This document shows, one piece after another, positions 1-9,378 of a DNA stretch of 64,000 bases (position 1 is its first letter; each line of letters begins with the position of its first letter). The position numbers and the translations under genes were made by a program. The stretch is from contig NZ_LMFQ01000021.1 in assembly GCF_001426905.1 (NCBI RefSeq), positions 150,587-214,586 on the forward strand, read 5' to 3'. The DNA is from Caulobacter sp. Root1455. GTDB lineage: Bacteria; Pseudomonadota; Alphaproteobacteria; Caulobacterales; Caulobacteraceae. The notes under the pieces were generated by a model that was not told the DNA's origin, did not search any database, and worked only from the letters and a program-made list of their open reading frames with translations.

Positions 1-78
1 CGCCCTCACCGGCTGATCCGTCTATCCCTCGGGATCGGCCCTCTCTAGGTTCGCCACGTCAGCGGCGGAGCCTTTTGC

Positions 79-612
79 ATGAAAATTCTCGGCGTCTCGG
101 GCAGCCTGCGGGCCGCCTCGTTCAACACGGCCCTGCTGCGCGCCGCCCAGGAGTGCGCGCCCGACGGCGTGACGATCGAGATCTTCGGCCTGCACGACCT
201 GCCGCTGTTCAACCAGGACGTCGAGGACCAGGGCGATCCCGTCCCGGTCAAGGCCTGGAAGGACGCGGTGCGCTCGGCCGACGCCCTGCTGCTGGCCTGT
301 CCCGAGTACAACGGCGGGATCACCGGCGTGCTGAAGAACGCCATCGACTGGGCCTCGCGCGGCTCGCCCTCGGCCCTGCAGGGCAAGACCGCCTGCATCG
401 TCGGCGCCTCGCCGGGCGTCACCGGCACGGTCCGCGCCCAGGACGCGCTGCGCCAGTCCCTGCGCAAGGTCTCGGCCGAGTACTGGCCGCTCAGCGAGAT
501 GCTGGTCGGCCAGGCCCACACCAAGATCGAGGGCGGAGTCCTGACCGACGAGAAGACCCTGGCCTATCTGGGCCGGCACCTGGCGGCGTTCGTCGAGCAC
601 ATGCGGGGGTAA
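79..612 (+). CDS. NAD(P)H-dependent FMN reductase, flavodoxin-like fold
   Basis: A 177-residue soluble protein. It starts MKILGVSGSLRAASFN; the GSLR..SFN loop (residues 8-16) binds the FMN phosphate in the NADPH-dependent FMN reductase family (PF03358). PEYNGGITGVLKNAIDW at residues 75-91 is the second family signature, contacting the isoalloxazine ring. The length is normal for the family, and the protein is probably a cytoplasmic quinone or azo reductase. It stands alone: upstream is the window edge and downstream is a palindromic repeat. The substrate cannot be read from sequence. Confidence 0.93.
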   Translation: MKILGVSGSLRAASFNTALLRAAQECAPDGVTIEIFGLHDLPLFNQDVEDQGDPVPVKAWKDAVRSADALLLACPEYNGGITGVLKNAIDWASRGSPSALQGKTACIVGASPGVTGTVRAQDALRQSLRKVSAEYWPLSEMLVGQAHTKIEGGVLTDEKTLAYLGRHLAAFVEHMRG

Positions 613-641
613 CGCTGATAGCCCCTTTTACCTCTCCGCTC

Positions 642-770
642 GTCATCCCGGGCCTTGTGCCCGGGCCCCCTCTGTCCACCGCAGGTGCAGTGGGGTCGGC
701 TCGCTGGCGAGCCGCTTGCAACTCACGTGCGGGCTGAACCAGGGTTCCCGGGCACAAGGCCCGGGATGAC
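642..770. repeat. Long inverted repeat with nested hairpin
   Basis: A perfect 24-bp inverted repeat: left arm 642-665 (begins GTCATCCCGGGCC), right arm 747-770 (ends GGCCCGGGATGAC). The roughly 80-bp interior has its own 8-bp hairpin (CGGCTCGC at 697-704, GCGAGCCG at 707-714). It fills the gap between two convergent genes and could end transcription from both sides. The arms look like a dispersed Caulobacter repeat rather than a single-copy terminator (inference). Confidence 0.8.
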
Positions 771-793
771 GACCGAGATAGACTGAGCCCGGC

Positions 794-1405
794 CTATTTC
801 CCCATCGTCGCCGGGTCGTAGTTGGGGCCGAAGTCCAGCACGAACAGCGGACCCAGCACCACGGTCTGCTTGGCGGCGCCCAGGTGCAGGGCCACGCCCG
901 CCCCGCCCTTGTCGGCGTCCATGCCGGCGCGGCCGCTGACCGTGTAGATCCGCCACTCGCCGTCCGTGACGGCGACCTTGCCCTCGACGATGCCGCCCCA
1001 GGGCTCGGCCGACTGCTGGACGCGCACCGAGGTGATGTCGGCCGTCGCCGGCCCGCCGTCGACCGGTTCGGCCTTGGCCCAGAAGGCGATGGTGATGATG
1101 TCGCCCTTGGCGATCTTGCCGGTCACCGCCTGGCCGGCGCTGTTGGTCCAGGGCTGGTCCGGCGTCGGCGCCGTGACCTGGACCCGGATTCCGCCGCCGC
1201 CGATCACGGCCTTGTCCTTGACCGGCGCGTTGGTCTGGCCCGGTCCATAGATGTTCCAGGCCGTGGACGGCTTGTTGATGGCGTATTTCATGATGCCTTC
1301 GGCGGCCGGCTCGGCGGCGCGGGCCGCCACCGGCGCGACGGCGGCCAAACCAAGCGTGGACAGGCCAAGCACGGCCGCGGCGGCCAGGATCGCGATCTTC
1401 GTCAT
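794..1405 (-). CDS. Secreted protein with CBM4/9-like jelly-roll domain
   Basis: A 203-residue protein starting MTKIAILAAAAVLGL, a clear Sec signal peptide with probable cleavage after ARAAEP-type residues near 32. The start is set by GGGGG seven bases upstream; a longer in-frame extension adds arginine-rich sequence before the signal peptide and is rejected. The mature part has the spacing of a CBM4/9 galactose-binding-like sandwich: GDIITIAFWAKAE in the middle, DGEWRIYTVSG, and a terminal VALHLGAAKQTVVLGP strand. No catalytic motif is visible. It probably binds carbohydrate in the periplasm or outside the cell; the exact function is unknown. Confidence 0.72.
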   Translation of the reverse strand: MTKIAILAAAAVLGLSTLGLAAVAPVAARAAEPAAEGIMKYAINKPSTAWNIYGPGQTNAPVKDKAVIGGGGIRVQVTAPTPDQPWTNSAGQAVTGKIAKGDIITIAFWAKAEPVDGGPATADITSVRVQQSAEPWGGIVEGKVAVTDGEWRIYTVSGRAGMDADKGGAGVALHLGAAKQTVVLGPLFVLDFGPNYDPATMGK

Positions 1406-1665
1406 GGTTTCCCCCTTCAAGAGACGTCGTTGCGTCGATCGTCCGCCATCGGCGGTCGATATGGTCGTTTCCTCCCGCGGGGCCGCCCGCCATGCGGCGC
1501 GGCCTCTCGTGCTTATGATGATAGCGGTACCGTGCAGCTTGAACCGACGCAAGAACGCCGCGCCATACGGCCTTTGTTGCGTTGCACCGCGGCAAGCGCG
1601 GGCGTAAAGACCGCCGCAATCCTGAAACGGACTTCCGAGTCCACGTCCTCCCAGGGGAGCCCTGA

Positions 1666-2871
<1,206 letters not shown>

Positions 2872-2892
2872 ACGCTTGCTCCCCTTGTGGTC

Positions 2893-2921
2893 GTCATTCT
2901 CGCCATTTTGGCGAGGATGAC
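2893..2921 (+). terminator. Hairpin downstream of aspC
   Basis: GTCATTCTCGCC (2893-2904), loop ATTTT, GGCGAGGATGAC (2910-2921): a 12-bp stem with one mismatched pair, 21 bases after the aspC stop. There is no long T-run. The outer GTCAT..ATGAC resembles the arms of the 642-770 repeat, so it may be a short member of that family acting as a terminator. Confidence 0.65.
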
Positions 2922-2988
2922 GGCTGTAAGTCGAACCCGAACCGCGCTAGGGCTCCTTTTCGCCGCCTCCCGCGGCCAGGAGATCGTC

Positions 2989-3135
2989 ATGGCGCGCACC
3001 CCGAACTACAATTTCGAACGCCAGGAACGCGAACGTCTGAAGGCTCAGAAGGCCGCTCAGAAAGCCGCTGAAAAGGCCGCCGCCAAGCAGGCGGCCGAAG
3101 AGGCCGCTCCTAAACCTCCGACCGACGATCAGTGA
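2989..3135 (+). CDS. Small highly charged Ala/Lys-rich protein
   Basis: A 48-residue protein starting MARTPNYNFERQERER, followed by a Lys/Ala/Glu helix and a Pro-rich end (PKPPTDDQ). An in-frame upstream extension to 2887 runs through the aspC terminator hairpin and is rejected; CCAGGAG lies just upstream of the chosen ATG. Proteins starting with this NYNFERQERE pattern are common small hypotheticals in alphaproteobacteria. The charged helix suggests nucleic-acid or ribosome association, but nothing proves it. The next gene begins 10 bases after its stop, suggesting an operon. Confidence 0.75.
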   Translation: MARTPNYNFERQERERLKAQKAAQKAAEKAAAKQAAEEAAPKPPTDDQ

Positions 3136-3145
3136 AAGACGGCGC

Positions 3146-3406
3146 ATGCCCAGCTCGACCTCGTTCAACCACGAAACCGTGTCGCTCGACGGCGAGCATT
3201 TCTCCGACTGCGAATTCCGTGACTGCCGCCTGACCTTCGCCGGCGGCCAGGCCCCGGTGTTCAAGAACTGCAAGATCGTCGACTGCGAGTGGAAGTTCGA
3301 GGGCGCCGCCGAGCAGACCCTGGCCCACCTGAGGGCCGTGTGGAACGCCGGCGGCAAGGCCCCGGTCCAGGCGCTGATCAAGGAAATCACCGGCGGCGGC
3401 CGCTGA
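3146..3406 (+). CDS. Small protein with short pentapeptide-repeat-like stretch
   Basis: An 86-residue protein. Residues 12-52 have a repeating pattern (FSDCEFRDCRLTF, then FKNCKIVDCEWKF) like two or three coils of a pentapeptide-repeat right-handed beta helix, followed by an alpha-helical C-terminus. There is no signal peptide. It lies 10 bases after the small charged protein and is probably co-transcribed with it. The function is unknown. Confidence 0.72.
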   Translation: MPSSTSFNHETVSLDGEHFSDCEFRDCRLTFAGGQAPVFKNCKIVDCEWKFEGAAEQTLAHLRAVWNAGGKAPVQALIKEITGGGR

Positions 3407-3482
3407 GTCTTCTCGGAGCCTTGTGCGCCGCCCGGGGTTAGTAACCTGCGGCACGGCGGCACAGGATCGAAGGGACCAGCCC

Positions 3483-3668
3483 ATGCTCGACGCCAAGGAC
3501 TGCCTGGCGCGCGCCAACGACATGGAGCGGCGCGCCGGGTCGTGCGGCTCGGCGCGCCTCGAGACCGACCTGCTGTCGGCGGCCGCGACTTGGCGCTACC
3601 TGGCGCAACAGGCCCTGTGGCAGGACGCGTTCGCCGCTCAGACGGTTCAGGACTCCGGCCGAGATTGA
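3483..3668 (+). CDS. Small hypothetical helical protein
   Basis: A 61-residue protein starting MLDAKDCLARANDMERRAG, containing several helical Ala/Arg segments and ending QTVQDSGRD. The ATG at 3483 is preferred because AAGGGACC lies upstream; the in-frame extension to 3423 covers the 3' tail region of the previous gene. This pattern (DCLARADxMERxAG..C...L...FL.LA..WR.LA.QA) is a common small alphaproteobacterial hypothetical. The function is unknown. Confidence 0.7.
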   Translation: MLDAKDCLARANDMERRAGSCGSARLETDLLSAAATWRYLAQQALWQDAFAAQTVQDSGRD

Positions 3669-3745
3669 GCCTAGGGTGGAGGTATCGGCGCCCATCCGTC
3701 GCCGTCCGCGAACGTCCTTGCGCCTAGGATCGGATTCCCATTCGC

Positions 3746-4819
3746 ATGAAGCGTCCGATCCCCGGGATTGAAGACGCACAGACGCTGGCTCAAGCGATCG
3801 TGGACACCATCCACGAGCCGCTGCTGGTGCTCGACTCCGCGTTTTCCGTTCTGGCGGCCAGCCGGTCGTTCTACGAGACCTTCAAGGTCGATCCCGAGAA
3901 CACGATAGGCTGCCCGCTCTTCGCCCTGGGCGACGGTCAGTGGGACATCCCCGCCTTGCGCGAGCTGCTGGAGACCATCATCCCGGAGCGGGTGGTGATG
4001 AACGGTTTCGAGGTCAATCACGACTTTCCGGGCCTGGGCCGGCGGATCATGCTGCTGAACGCCCGCAAGGTGATCTACGAGACCAGCACCAACTCCACCA
4101 TCCTGCTGGCCTTCACCGACATCACCGCCCGGCGGGCGATCGAGCGCGAGAAGGAAAGCCTGCTCGACCGCACGCGCGACCTGCTGGGCCAGAAACAGGT
4201 GCTGCTGCAGGAAATGCAGCACCGCGTCGCCAACAGCCTGCAGATCATCGCCAGCATCCTGCTGCTCAAGGCCAGGGCCGTCACCTCCGAGGAAACCCGC
4301 TTCCACCTCAAGGACGCCCATCAGCGGGTGATCTCCGTGGCCGAGGTCCAGTCGCACCTGCACGCCTCGGGCGGCGTCGACCAGATCGAGGTCGGCCCCT
4401 ATCTGACCAAGCTGTGCGCCAGCCTGGCCGCCTCGATGATCGGCGACAGTCAGCCGATCGTCCTGAAGGTCGTCGCCGACCACGGGACGATCGGCTCGGA
4501 CAAGGCTGTCAGCATCGGCCTGATCGTCACCGAGCTGCTGATCAACGCCATCAAGTACGCGTTCCCGGTTTTCAAGGAAGACGCCCGGGTCACGGTGACC
4601 TACGCCAGCGACGACGACGCCTGGACCCTGACGGTCCGCGACAACGGGGTCGGCAAGGCCAACGAGGCCGCGTCGGGCAAGCACGGCGGGCTGGGCACGG
4701 TGATCGTCGACGCGCTGGTCAAGCAACTGGACGGCCAGATGACGGTGGTCGCCACCGACGGCCTGAAGGTGACGATCCGGCACGCCCATGTCGCGGCCTT
4801 GAAACCCGTCATGGCCTAG
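3746..4819 (+). CDS. PAS-domain sensor histidine kinase, HisKA_2 type
   Basis: A 357-residue soluble kinase. Residues 18-125 form a PAS-like sensor (IVDTIHEPLLVLDSAFSVL opening, LLAFTDITARR closing), and a short coiled linker follows. The HisKA_2 dimerisation motif EMQHRVANSLQIIASILLL carries the phospho-acceptor His159. The HATPase has an N-box TELLINAIKYAF and a G1 motif VRDNGVGKAN. There is no transmembrane segment, so it senses an intracellular cue. HisKA_2 kinases often feed PhyR-type general stress or LovK-like pathways. No response regulator is adjacent, so the partner is unknown. Confidence 0.9.
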   Translation: MKRPIPGIEDAQTLAQAIVDTIHEPLLVLDSAFSVLAASRSFYETFKVDPENTIGCPLFALGDGQWDIPALRELLETIIPERVVMNGFEVNHDFPGLGRRIMLLNARKVIYETSTNSTILLAFTDITARRAIEREKESLLDRTRDLLGQKQVLLQEMQHRVANSLQIIASILLLKARAVTSEETRFHLKDAHQRVISVAEVQSHLHASGGVDQIEVGPYLTKLCASLAASMIGDSQPIVLKVVADHGTIGSDKAVSIGLIVTELLINAIKYAFPVFKEDARVTVTYASDDDAWTLTVRDNGVGKANEAASGKHGGLGTVIVDALVKQLDGQMTVVATDGLKVTIRHAHVAALKPVMA

Positions 4820-4915
4820 CTGGCTCTTGCCGGGCCGCGACATTCCGCGCGACTGCACGCATCGCCGGAGCATGCTAGGTCAGGTCAGGGGCGTCTGATT
4901 CACGGGAGCGCGCGC

Positions 4916-5518
4916 ATGCGCCTTTCCGGCCGCATGGCCTTGGTTCCGGCGATCGCCGGCGCGCTGTTCCTCGCCCTGACGCCCGCCGTCCAATCCGCGT
5001 CCATGGCCGCGTCCCTGGCCGGCCGCCTCGACGACGCCGTCCTCGACGAGCTCAACTTCGCCCGCGTCAGGCCCGCCGACTACGCCCGCGAACTGCGCCG
5101 CGAGCTTCGCCGGAGCGACGACCCCGCCGCCGTCGAGGAGGCCATCGGCTTCCTCGAACGCCAGGCCTCGCTGCCGCCCCTGGAATCGGACCGCCGCGTC
5201 GCGGCCGCCGCCCGCCAGCACACCCAGGCCCAAGGCGCGCGCGGCGACGTCGGCCACGGCGCGGCCGGCGGCCTGGGCCAGAGGCTGCGCGGCCAGGGCG
5301 TCTGGGCCGGTCTTTCGGCCGAGAACATCTCGTACGGCTATGAGGATCCCCGCGACGTCGTCCGCCAACTGATCATCGACAGCGGCGTCCCCGGACGGGG
5401 CCACCGCCGCAACATCTTCGCCTCCGGCTATCAGCTGGCCGGCGTGGCCTGCGGTCCGCACCGGGCCTACGGCTTCATGTGCGTGATCGACTTCGCCGGC
5501 GCCCTGCCCCCGCGCTGA
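4916..5518 (+). CDS. Secreted CAP (SCP/PR1) domain protein
   Basis: A 200-residue protein with an N-terminal signal peptide (hydrophobic stretch LVPAIAGALFLALTPAVQSA). The CAP domain starts at LDELNFARVRPADYAREL, the family's N..R..P..YA motif. GDVGHGAAGG near residue 119 supplies the first conserved His, AENISYGYEDPRDVV the Glu, and GHRRNIFASGYQLAGVAC the second His with the closing strand. It is probably a periplasmic or extracellular protein of unknown activity. The gene is monocistronic and convergent with the GST gene. Confidence 0.9.
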   Translation: MRLSGRMALVPAIAGALFLALTPAVQSASMAASLAGRLDDAVLDELNFARVRPADYARELRRELRRSDDPAAVEEAIGFLERQASLPPLESDRRVAAAARQHTQAQGARGDVGHGAAGGLGQRLRGQGVWAGLSAENISYGYEDPRDVVRQLIIDSGVPGRGHRRNIFASGYQLAGVACGPHRAYGFMCVIDFAGALPPR

Positions 5519-5550
5519 CGCCGGTTGCCTGGCGTGGACGCCACGACGTC

Positions 5551-6192
5551 CTAGCCGTCAATCCAGTCGGTCAGCCCCTCGCGGGCATGGACCTCGCGCA
5601 GCGACGGCATGGCGCGCATGCGGGCCAGATAGCGGGCGATGTTGGGCCAGGCGGTGGCGGGCTTGGGCATGTTACGCGACCAGCGCATCAGCATGGTCGC
5701 CAGGAAATCCACCGCCGAGAGGCGCTCGCCCAGCATGTGGGGACCGGCCTGGGCGGCCAGGTGGGCGTCGATGCGGTCCCAGATCCCTTCCAGCCGCGTG
5801 CGCGCCACGGCCGCGGCCGCCTCGCTCGCCGCCTCTCCCGCGGGTTCGTGCGGATAGAACCAGGCTCGGAAAGCCGGCATCACCGTGTTGGCCAGATAGA
5901 CCATCCACTGCAGCCAGGCGGCCCGTTCGGGCGCGCCGACCGCCGGGGCCAGGCCCTTTTCGGCATGGCGTTCGGCCAGCAGCATCAGGATCGCCGCGAC
6001 CTCGCAGACCGGCGCGCCGTCGACGATCAGGGTGGGCACCACGCCGCTGGGATTGAGCTTCAGATAGTCGGGGCTCTTCTGGGCGCCGGTCGCGGTGTCG
6101 GTCAGGACCAGCTCGAACGGGACGCCGAGTTCGGTCAGCATCCAGTGCGCCGCCAGGCTGGCCGTGCTGGGGCTGTAATAGAGTTCGTACAT
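5551..6192 (-). CDS. Glutathione S-transferase family protein
   Basis: A 213-residue protein with a thioredoxin-like N-terminal domain: MYELYYSPSTASLAAHWML, with Ser7-Ser9 near the usual catalytic position, and the cis-Pro segment NPSGVVPTL. The all-helical C-terminal domain contains LSAVDFLATMLMRW, the N-capping box S/T-x-x-D. Length and layout are those of bacterial GSTs acting in detoxification. The gene stands alone with the stop facing the CAP gene. The substrate is unknown. Confidence 0.92.
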   Translation of the reverse strand: MYELYYSPSTASLAAHWMLTELGVPFELVLTDTATGAQKSPDYLKLNPSGVVPTLIVDGAPVCEVAAILMLLAERHAEKGLAPAVGAPERAAWLQWMVYLANTVMPAFRAWFYPHEPAGEAASEAAAAVARTRLEGIWDRIDAHLAAQAGPHMLGERLSAVDFLATMLMRWSRNMPKPATAWPNIARYLARMRAMPSLREVHAREGLTDWIDG

Positions 6193-6283
6193 GCGAAAAA
6201 TCCCTCACCCGTTGCGGGCGAGGGATCGTTCAGGACGGGGAAGCTGTCAATCGCCGTGCGGCGGGCACGCGGCGTCGCGCGGC

Positions 6284-6520
6284 TCAGTGCTTTTCCCGCC
6301 AGCGCGCCTTGGCGTCGTCCTTGGTCAGGTTCAGGTGCACGCCGTCGTCGTCGACATGGTCGACCCAGGTGACCGGGATCAGGTGGTGCTTGAGGCCGCC
6401 GCCCAGGTCCAGCTTGGCCAGCTCGATCTCGCCGGCGACCACGTGGTCCACCCGGCCGACGTGTTCGCCGTCCGATCCGACCACTTCCAGATGTTCGCGA
6501 ATTTGCGAGGCGTCGATCAT
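6284..6520 (-). CDS. DUF2171 family small protein
   Basis: A 78-residue protein, MIDASQIREHLEVVGSDGEHVGRVDHV..., ending LNLTKDDAKARWREKH. The V.GSDG.HVG.VD pattern followed by I.V.WVD.VD..VHL is the DUF2171/PRC-barrel-like small-protein signature. A strong ribosome-binding site (AAAGGAGGAACACC) precedes the ATG. A candidate EcfG/SigT-type promoter lies 34-59 bp upstream, which fits the stress association often seen for this family. Biochemical role unknown. Confidence 0.88.
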   Translation of the reverse strand: MIDASQIREHLEVVGSDGEHVGRVDHVVAGEIELAKLDLGGGLKHHLIPVTWVDHVDDDGVHLNLTKDDAKARWREKH

Positions 6521-6553
6521 GGTGTTCCTCCTTTGATGGACGTCAGCAGGGCA

Positions 6554-6579
6554 AACGGGCGAGGTCGCGGCGCAGTTTC
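6554..6579 (-). promoter_or_regulatory. Candidate general-stress (EcfG/SigT) promoter
   Basis: On the minus strand the sequence reads GAAAC, 17 bases, CGTT, versus the alphaproteobacterial EcfG consensus GGAAC-N16/17-CGTT: one mismatch. It lies just upstream of the DUF2171 gene in the right orientation. Assignment is by motif only. Confidence 0.45.
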
Positions 6580-6720
6580 CAAAGGCTGTTCCAAGCGGCT
6601 TGCGTGACGCGAATGTTCGCTTTATGTTCTAGCCAAGGTTGCGGCTTTGCGGATGTCGCGTTCCTGGCTATCACTCGAAAAGCCGCCGCTCCTGAAACCG
6701 TTGGGCCCTGGGGAAACACG

Positions 6721-7734
6721 ATGATCCGACCGCTCGCCGCCGCCCTGCTTGTGCTGACCGGCGCGACGACCTGGACAGCAACGGCCTGGGCCCAGACCGC
6801 GCAGGCCGTGTCGGCGGAGACCGCGCCGGCCGCGGCCGCGCCGGCGGCTCCGGAAACCCCGACCGCGCCGCCGGCCCCCGTCACCCCCCTGCCCCGGGTC
6901 GACGCGGTGTTCGCCGCCGACGGGGTGACCATCACCGACGGCGGCAAGAGCGTGCTGTTCTACCGCACCGCCCCCGCCGATCCACGCGAGCCCGGCCGGC
7001 TGAACTACGTCCATCCGATCTGGGCGCCCGACGGCGCGGTGCTGACCGAGGACCGCCCCGCCGACCACCTGCACCAGCGCGGGGCCTTCTGGAGCTGGCA
7101 CCAGGTGCTGGTCGACGGGAAGGCCGTCGCCGACGGCTGGTTCATGAAGGGCCTGACCTTCCATGTCCGCGAAAAGCGCTTCAAGGGCGACACGGCCGGC
7201 GGCGGGACCCTGGTGGTCAACGCCGACTGGATCGTCAATTCGGGGCCCGAACTGGCCTATGTGGCGCGCGAGACCACCAAGGTCCGCGTCTATCCGCTGA
7301 AGGACGGCGCGCGGCGCATCGACTTCGACACGGTGATCACCGCCCGTAGCGACACCCTGGCCCTGGGCGGCAGCGACGACGCGAAGGGCTATGGCGGCTT
7401 CTCGGTGCGGCTGATCAAGCCCGACCGCCTGACCTTCGGCTCCGGCGGCAAGACCGTGACCCCGGCGGTCGGCCCGGTCGAGGCCGGCAAGGCCATGGGC
7501 TTTGCCTGGACGCCCGGCGGCGGCTCGCCCGCCTGGACCGTGGGCCTGGCCTGCAAGGCCAACGGCGCGCCGATCACCCGCTGGATCCTGCGCAAGGAAC
7601 TGTCGATGCAGAACTGCGTCTTTCCCGGGCGGGCGCCGTTCATTCTGAAGAAGGGCGAGACCCTGCGTCTGCAGTCGACCCTGATCCTGCGGCCGGCGAC
7701 GCCCGCCCCGGCCGGGCCGAAGAAGAAGGGCTAG
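6721..7734 (+). CDS. PmoA-family (DUF6807) secreted protein
   Basis: A 337-residue protein with a signal peptide (IRPLAAALLVLTGATTWTATAWAQ) and a Pro/Ala-rich linker. The PmoA domain follows: SVLFYRTAP, then GRLNYVHPIWAPDG and the diagnostic DHLHQRGAFWSWHQV, in which the His-rich DHxHxRG motif is conserved. The start at 6721 puts the signal peptide at the N-terminus; an in-frame extension to 6604 is rejected. Despite the Pfam name, these proteins are not methane oxygenases; many sit in carbohydrate-use loci. It overlaps nothing and is followed after 3 bases by a DUF4169 gene. Confidence 0.85.
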   Translation: MIRPLAAALLVLTGATTWTATAWAQTAQAVSAETAPAAAAPAAPETPTAPPAPVTPLPRVDAVFAADGVTITDGGKSVLFYRTAPADPREPGRLNYVHPIWAPDGAVLTEDRPADHLHQRGAFWSWHQVLVDGKAVADGWFMKGLTFHVREKRFKGDTAGGGTLVVNADWIVNSGPELAYVARETTKVRVYPLKDGARRIDFDTVITARSDTLALGGSDDAKGYGGFSVRLIKPDRLTFGSGGKTVTPAVGPVEAGKAMGFAWTPGGGSPAWTVGLACKANGAPITRWILRKELSMQNCVFPGRAPFILKKGETLRLQSTLILRPATPAPAGPKKKG

Positions 7735-7737
7735 CCG

Positions 7738-7914
7738 ATGGCCGAGATCCTCAACCTGAACCAGGCCCGCAAGGCCAAGACCAGGACCGACGCCAAGACC
7801 AAGGCCGTCGAGAACCGCGCCAAGTTCGGCCGCACCAAGGCCGACAAGGCGTTGGACGCGGCGCGGGCCGACAAGCTGAAGCGCGACCTGGACGGGGCCA
7901 AGCGCGAGGACTGA
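7738..7914 (+). CDS. DUF4169 family small protein
   Basis: A 58-residue protein: MAEILNLNQARKAKTRTD near the start, NRAKFGRTKADKAL in the middle, and a charged helix ending in LDGAKRED. This is the DUF4169 pattern (NLnqaRKak....A..NR.kFGRtK). It starts three bases after the stop of the PmoA-family gene, so the two are translationally close and probably co-transcribed. It is very basic with no transmembrane segment. Function unknown; such proteins may bind nucleic acids. Confidence 0.85.
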   Translation: MAEILNLNQARKAKTRTDAKTKAVENRAKFGRTKADKALDAARADKLKRDLDGAKRED

Positions 7915-7966
7915 GGCGTTCCGGCCCGAAGGCTCCTCGACGTTCGGCGCTGGTGCGTGGTCCTTG

Positions 7967-8042
7967 TCCTTCGACAAGCTCAGGATGAGGACCCTGTGCA
8001 GGCGGCGGCGGTGGAAAACCTCATCCTGAGCCTGTCGAAGGA
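7967..8042. repeat. Palindromic intergenic repeat (CCTTCGACAAGCTCAGG family)
   Basis: Left arm 7967-7990 (begins TCCTTCGACAAGCTCAGGAT), right arm 8019-8042, 23 of 24 positions complementary, 28-bp spacer. The core CCTTCGACAAGCTCAGGATGAG is known to me as a repeat dispersed through many GC-rich genomes. Here it separates two convergent genes and probably doubles as a bidirectional terminator. Confidence 0.85.
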
Positions 8043-8078
8043 CGAGGTTTTCGCCGCCGAGGCCGAGTGTCGATCAGC

Positions 8079-9287
8079 CTACTTCCCCTCCGGCGTGAAG
8101 GCGTAGAGCGTGCCGTTCTCGGCGCCGACATAGACCACGCCGCCCTCGATCCAGGCCGTGCCGATCAGGCGGCCGTCGCTGCCGGCGCCGGACACGCTCT
8201 TCCCGTCGGCCAGGCTCAGTTGGTGGAGCAGGCCGCCGAACGTGCCGATGACCAAGGTCCCGCCCGTGACGGACGGCGACGAGAAGGCCGCGCCGCTCAG
8301 CTCGGTCCGCCACACCTCGGCGCCGGTCTTCAAGTCGACGCACTGGACGACCTTCCAGTCCGAGCTGCCGACGCAGGCCTTGCCGTCGACGACGGCCGGC
8401 GAGCCGATCACCCACGACCCCTTGTGCGGCGCGATCCAGGCCGGCTTTCCGGTGGCGGCGTCCAGCGCGTAGAGCCGATAGTCGCGGCTGCCGAACAGCA
8501 CCAGCCCGTCGGCCACGGCGGCCGAGGACTGGATCGACCCGATCTTGAAGTCGCTGTTGCCCTGGGTCTGGAACGACCAGGCCAGCTTTCCGTCCGCCCG
8601 CTCCAGGGCGTACATCGCGCCGTCGAAGCCGCCGACGAAGATCCGCTGGCCGTCGGTGGCCGGGGTGGCGCGCACCCGTCCGCGCGTGGCGTAGGTCCAG
8701 ATCACCGCGCCGGTGCGGGCGTCCAGCGCCCGGACCACGCCGTCGCCGCCGCCGATATAGATCGCGCCGTCAAAATACAGCGGCGACGACGCCCAATAGT
8801 CCCAGAAGTCGACGCCGGGCTTGTAGTTCATGAACGGCAGGTCCGCGCCGGTCGTCCGCTTCCAGGCCAGCTCGCCGTCGGCCGCGCGCACCGCATAGAT
8901 CGTGCCGGCGTCCGACTGGAAATAGGCCAGGCCGCCGGCGATCGCGGCGCTGGCGGTGACCGGGGCGTCGGCGACGAACCGCCAGCGGGTCTTGCCGGTC
9001 GCCCGGTCCACCGCGCTGAAGCCGCCGTCCTTGGCGCCGAGATAGATCACGCCGTCGCAGAGCGTGGGGCTGGCGATGATCGGTCCGCCCAGCGGAACCT
9101 TCCAGGCCTGGCCGTCGATGCCGGCGGGCGCTGGACCGGGCTGGACGCCCAGATGGTCGGGACCGTTGCGGAACTGGCAGCGATCTCCCGCCGCCGAAGT
9201 CGCGTGCGCGGCGCCGACGCCGAACGCCAGACTCATGCCGAACACCGCTATCGTCCGCGCCCACGCGCCGCCATGATTCCGCGACAT
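8079..9287 (-). CDS. Secreted PQQ-like beta-propeller repeat protein
   Basis: A 402-residue protein starting MSRNHGGAWARTIAVFGMSL, a signal peptide ending near AHATSAAG. The body is repeated blades of the PQQ_2/BamB type: GGPIIASPTLCDGVIYLG, LDARTGAVIWTYATRG, DGQRIFVGGFDGAMYALE, LDAATGKPAWI and AENGTLYAFTPEG. Each blade carries A.D..TG...W and V..G..DG.LYA motifs. GGGGGAAAC precedes the chosen ATG. It is probably a periplasmic scaffold or binding protein. No dehydrogenase catalytic residues are evident, so it is not a quinoprotein oxidase. Confidence 0.87.
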   Translation of the reverse strand: MSRNHGGAWARTIAVFGMSLAFGVGAAHATSAAGDRCQFRNGPDHLGVQPGPAPAGIDGQAWKVPLGGPIIASPTLCDGVIYLGAKDGGFSAVDRATGKTRWRFVADAPVTASAAIAGGLAYFQSDAGTIYAVRAADGELAWKRTTGADLPFMNYKPGVDFWDYWASSPLYFDGAIYIGGGDGVVRALDARTGAVIWTYATRGRVRATPATDGQRIFVGGFDGAMYALERADGKLAWSFQTQGNSDFKIGSIQSSAAVADGLVLFGSRDYRLYALDAATGKPAWIAPHKGSWVIGSPAVVDGKACVGSSDWKVVQCVDLKTGAEVWRTELSGAAFSSPSVTGGTLVIGTFGGLLHQLSLADGKSVSGAGSDGRLIGTAWIEGGVVYVGAENGTLYAFTPEGK

Positions 9288-9378
9288 CGATGTTTCCCCC
9301 AAGCGGGCGTGGTCGCTCGACGAGCGCCGCCCTTGCGCCACCCATAGCTGAGTCGCGCGTCGGGAACTCGACCCTCGC

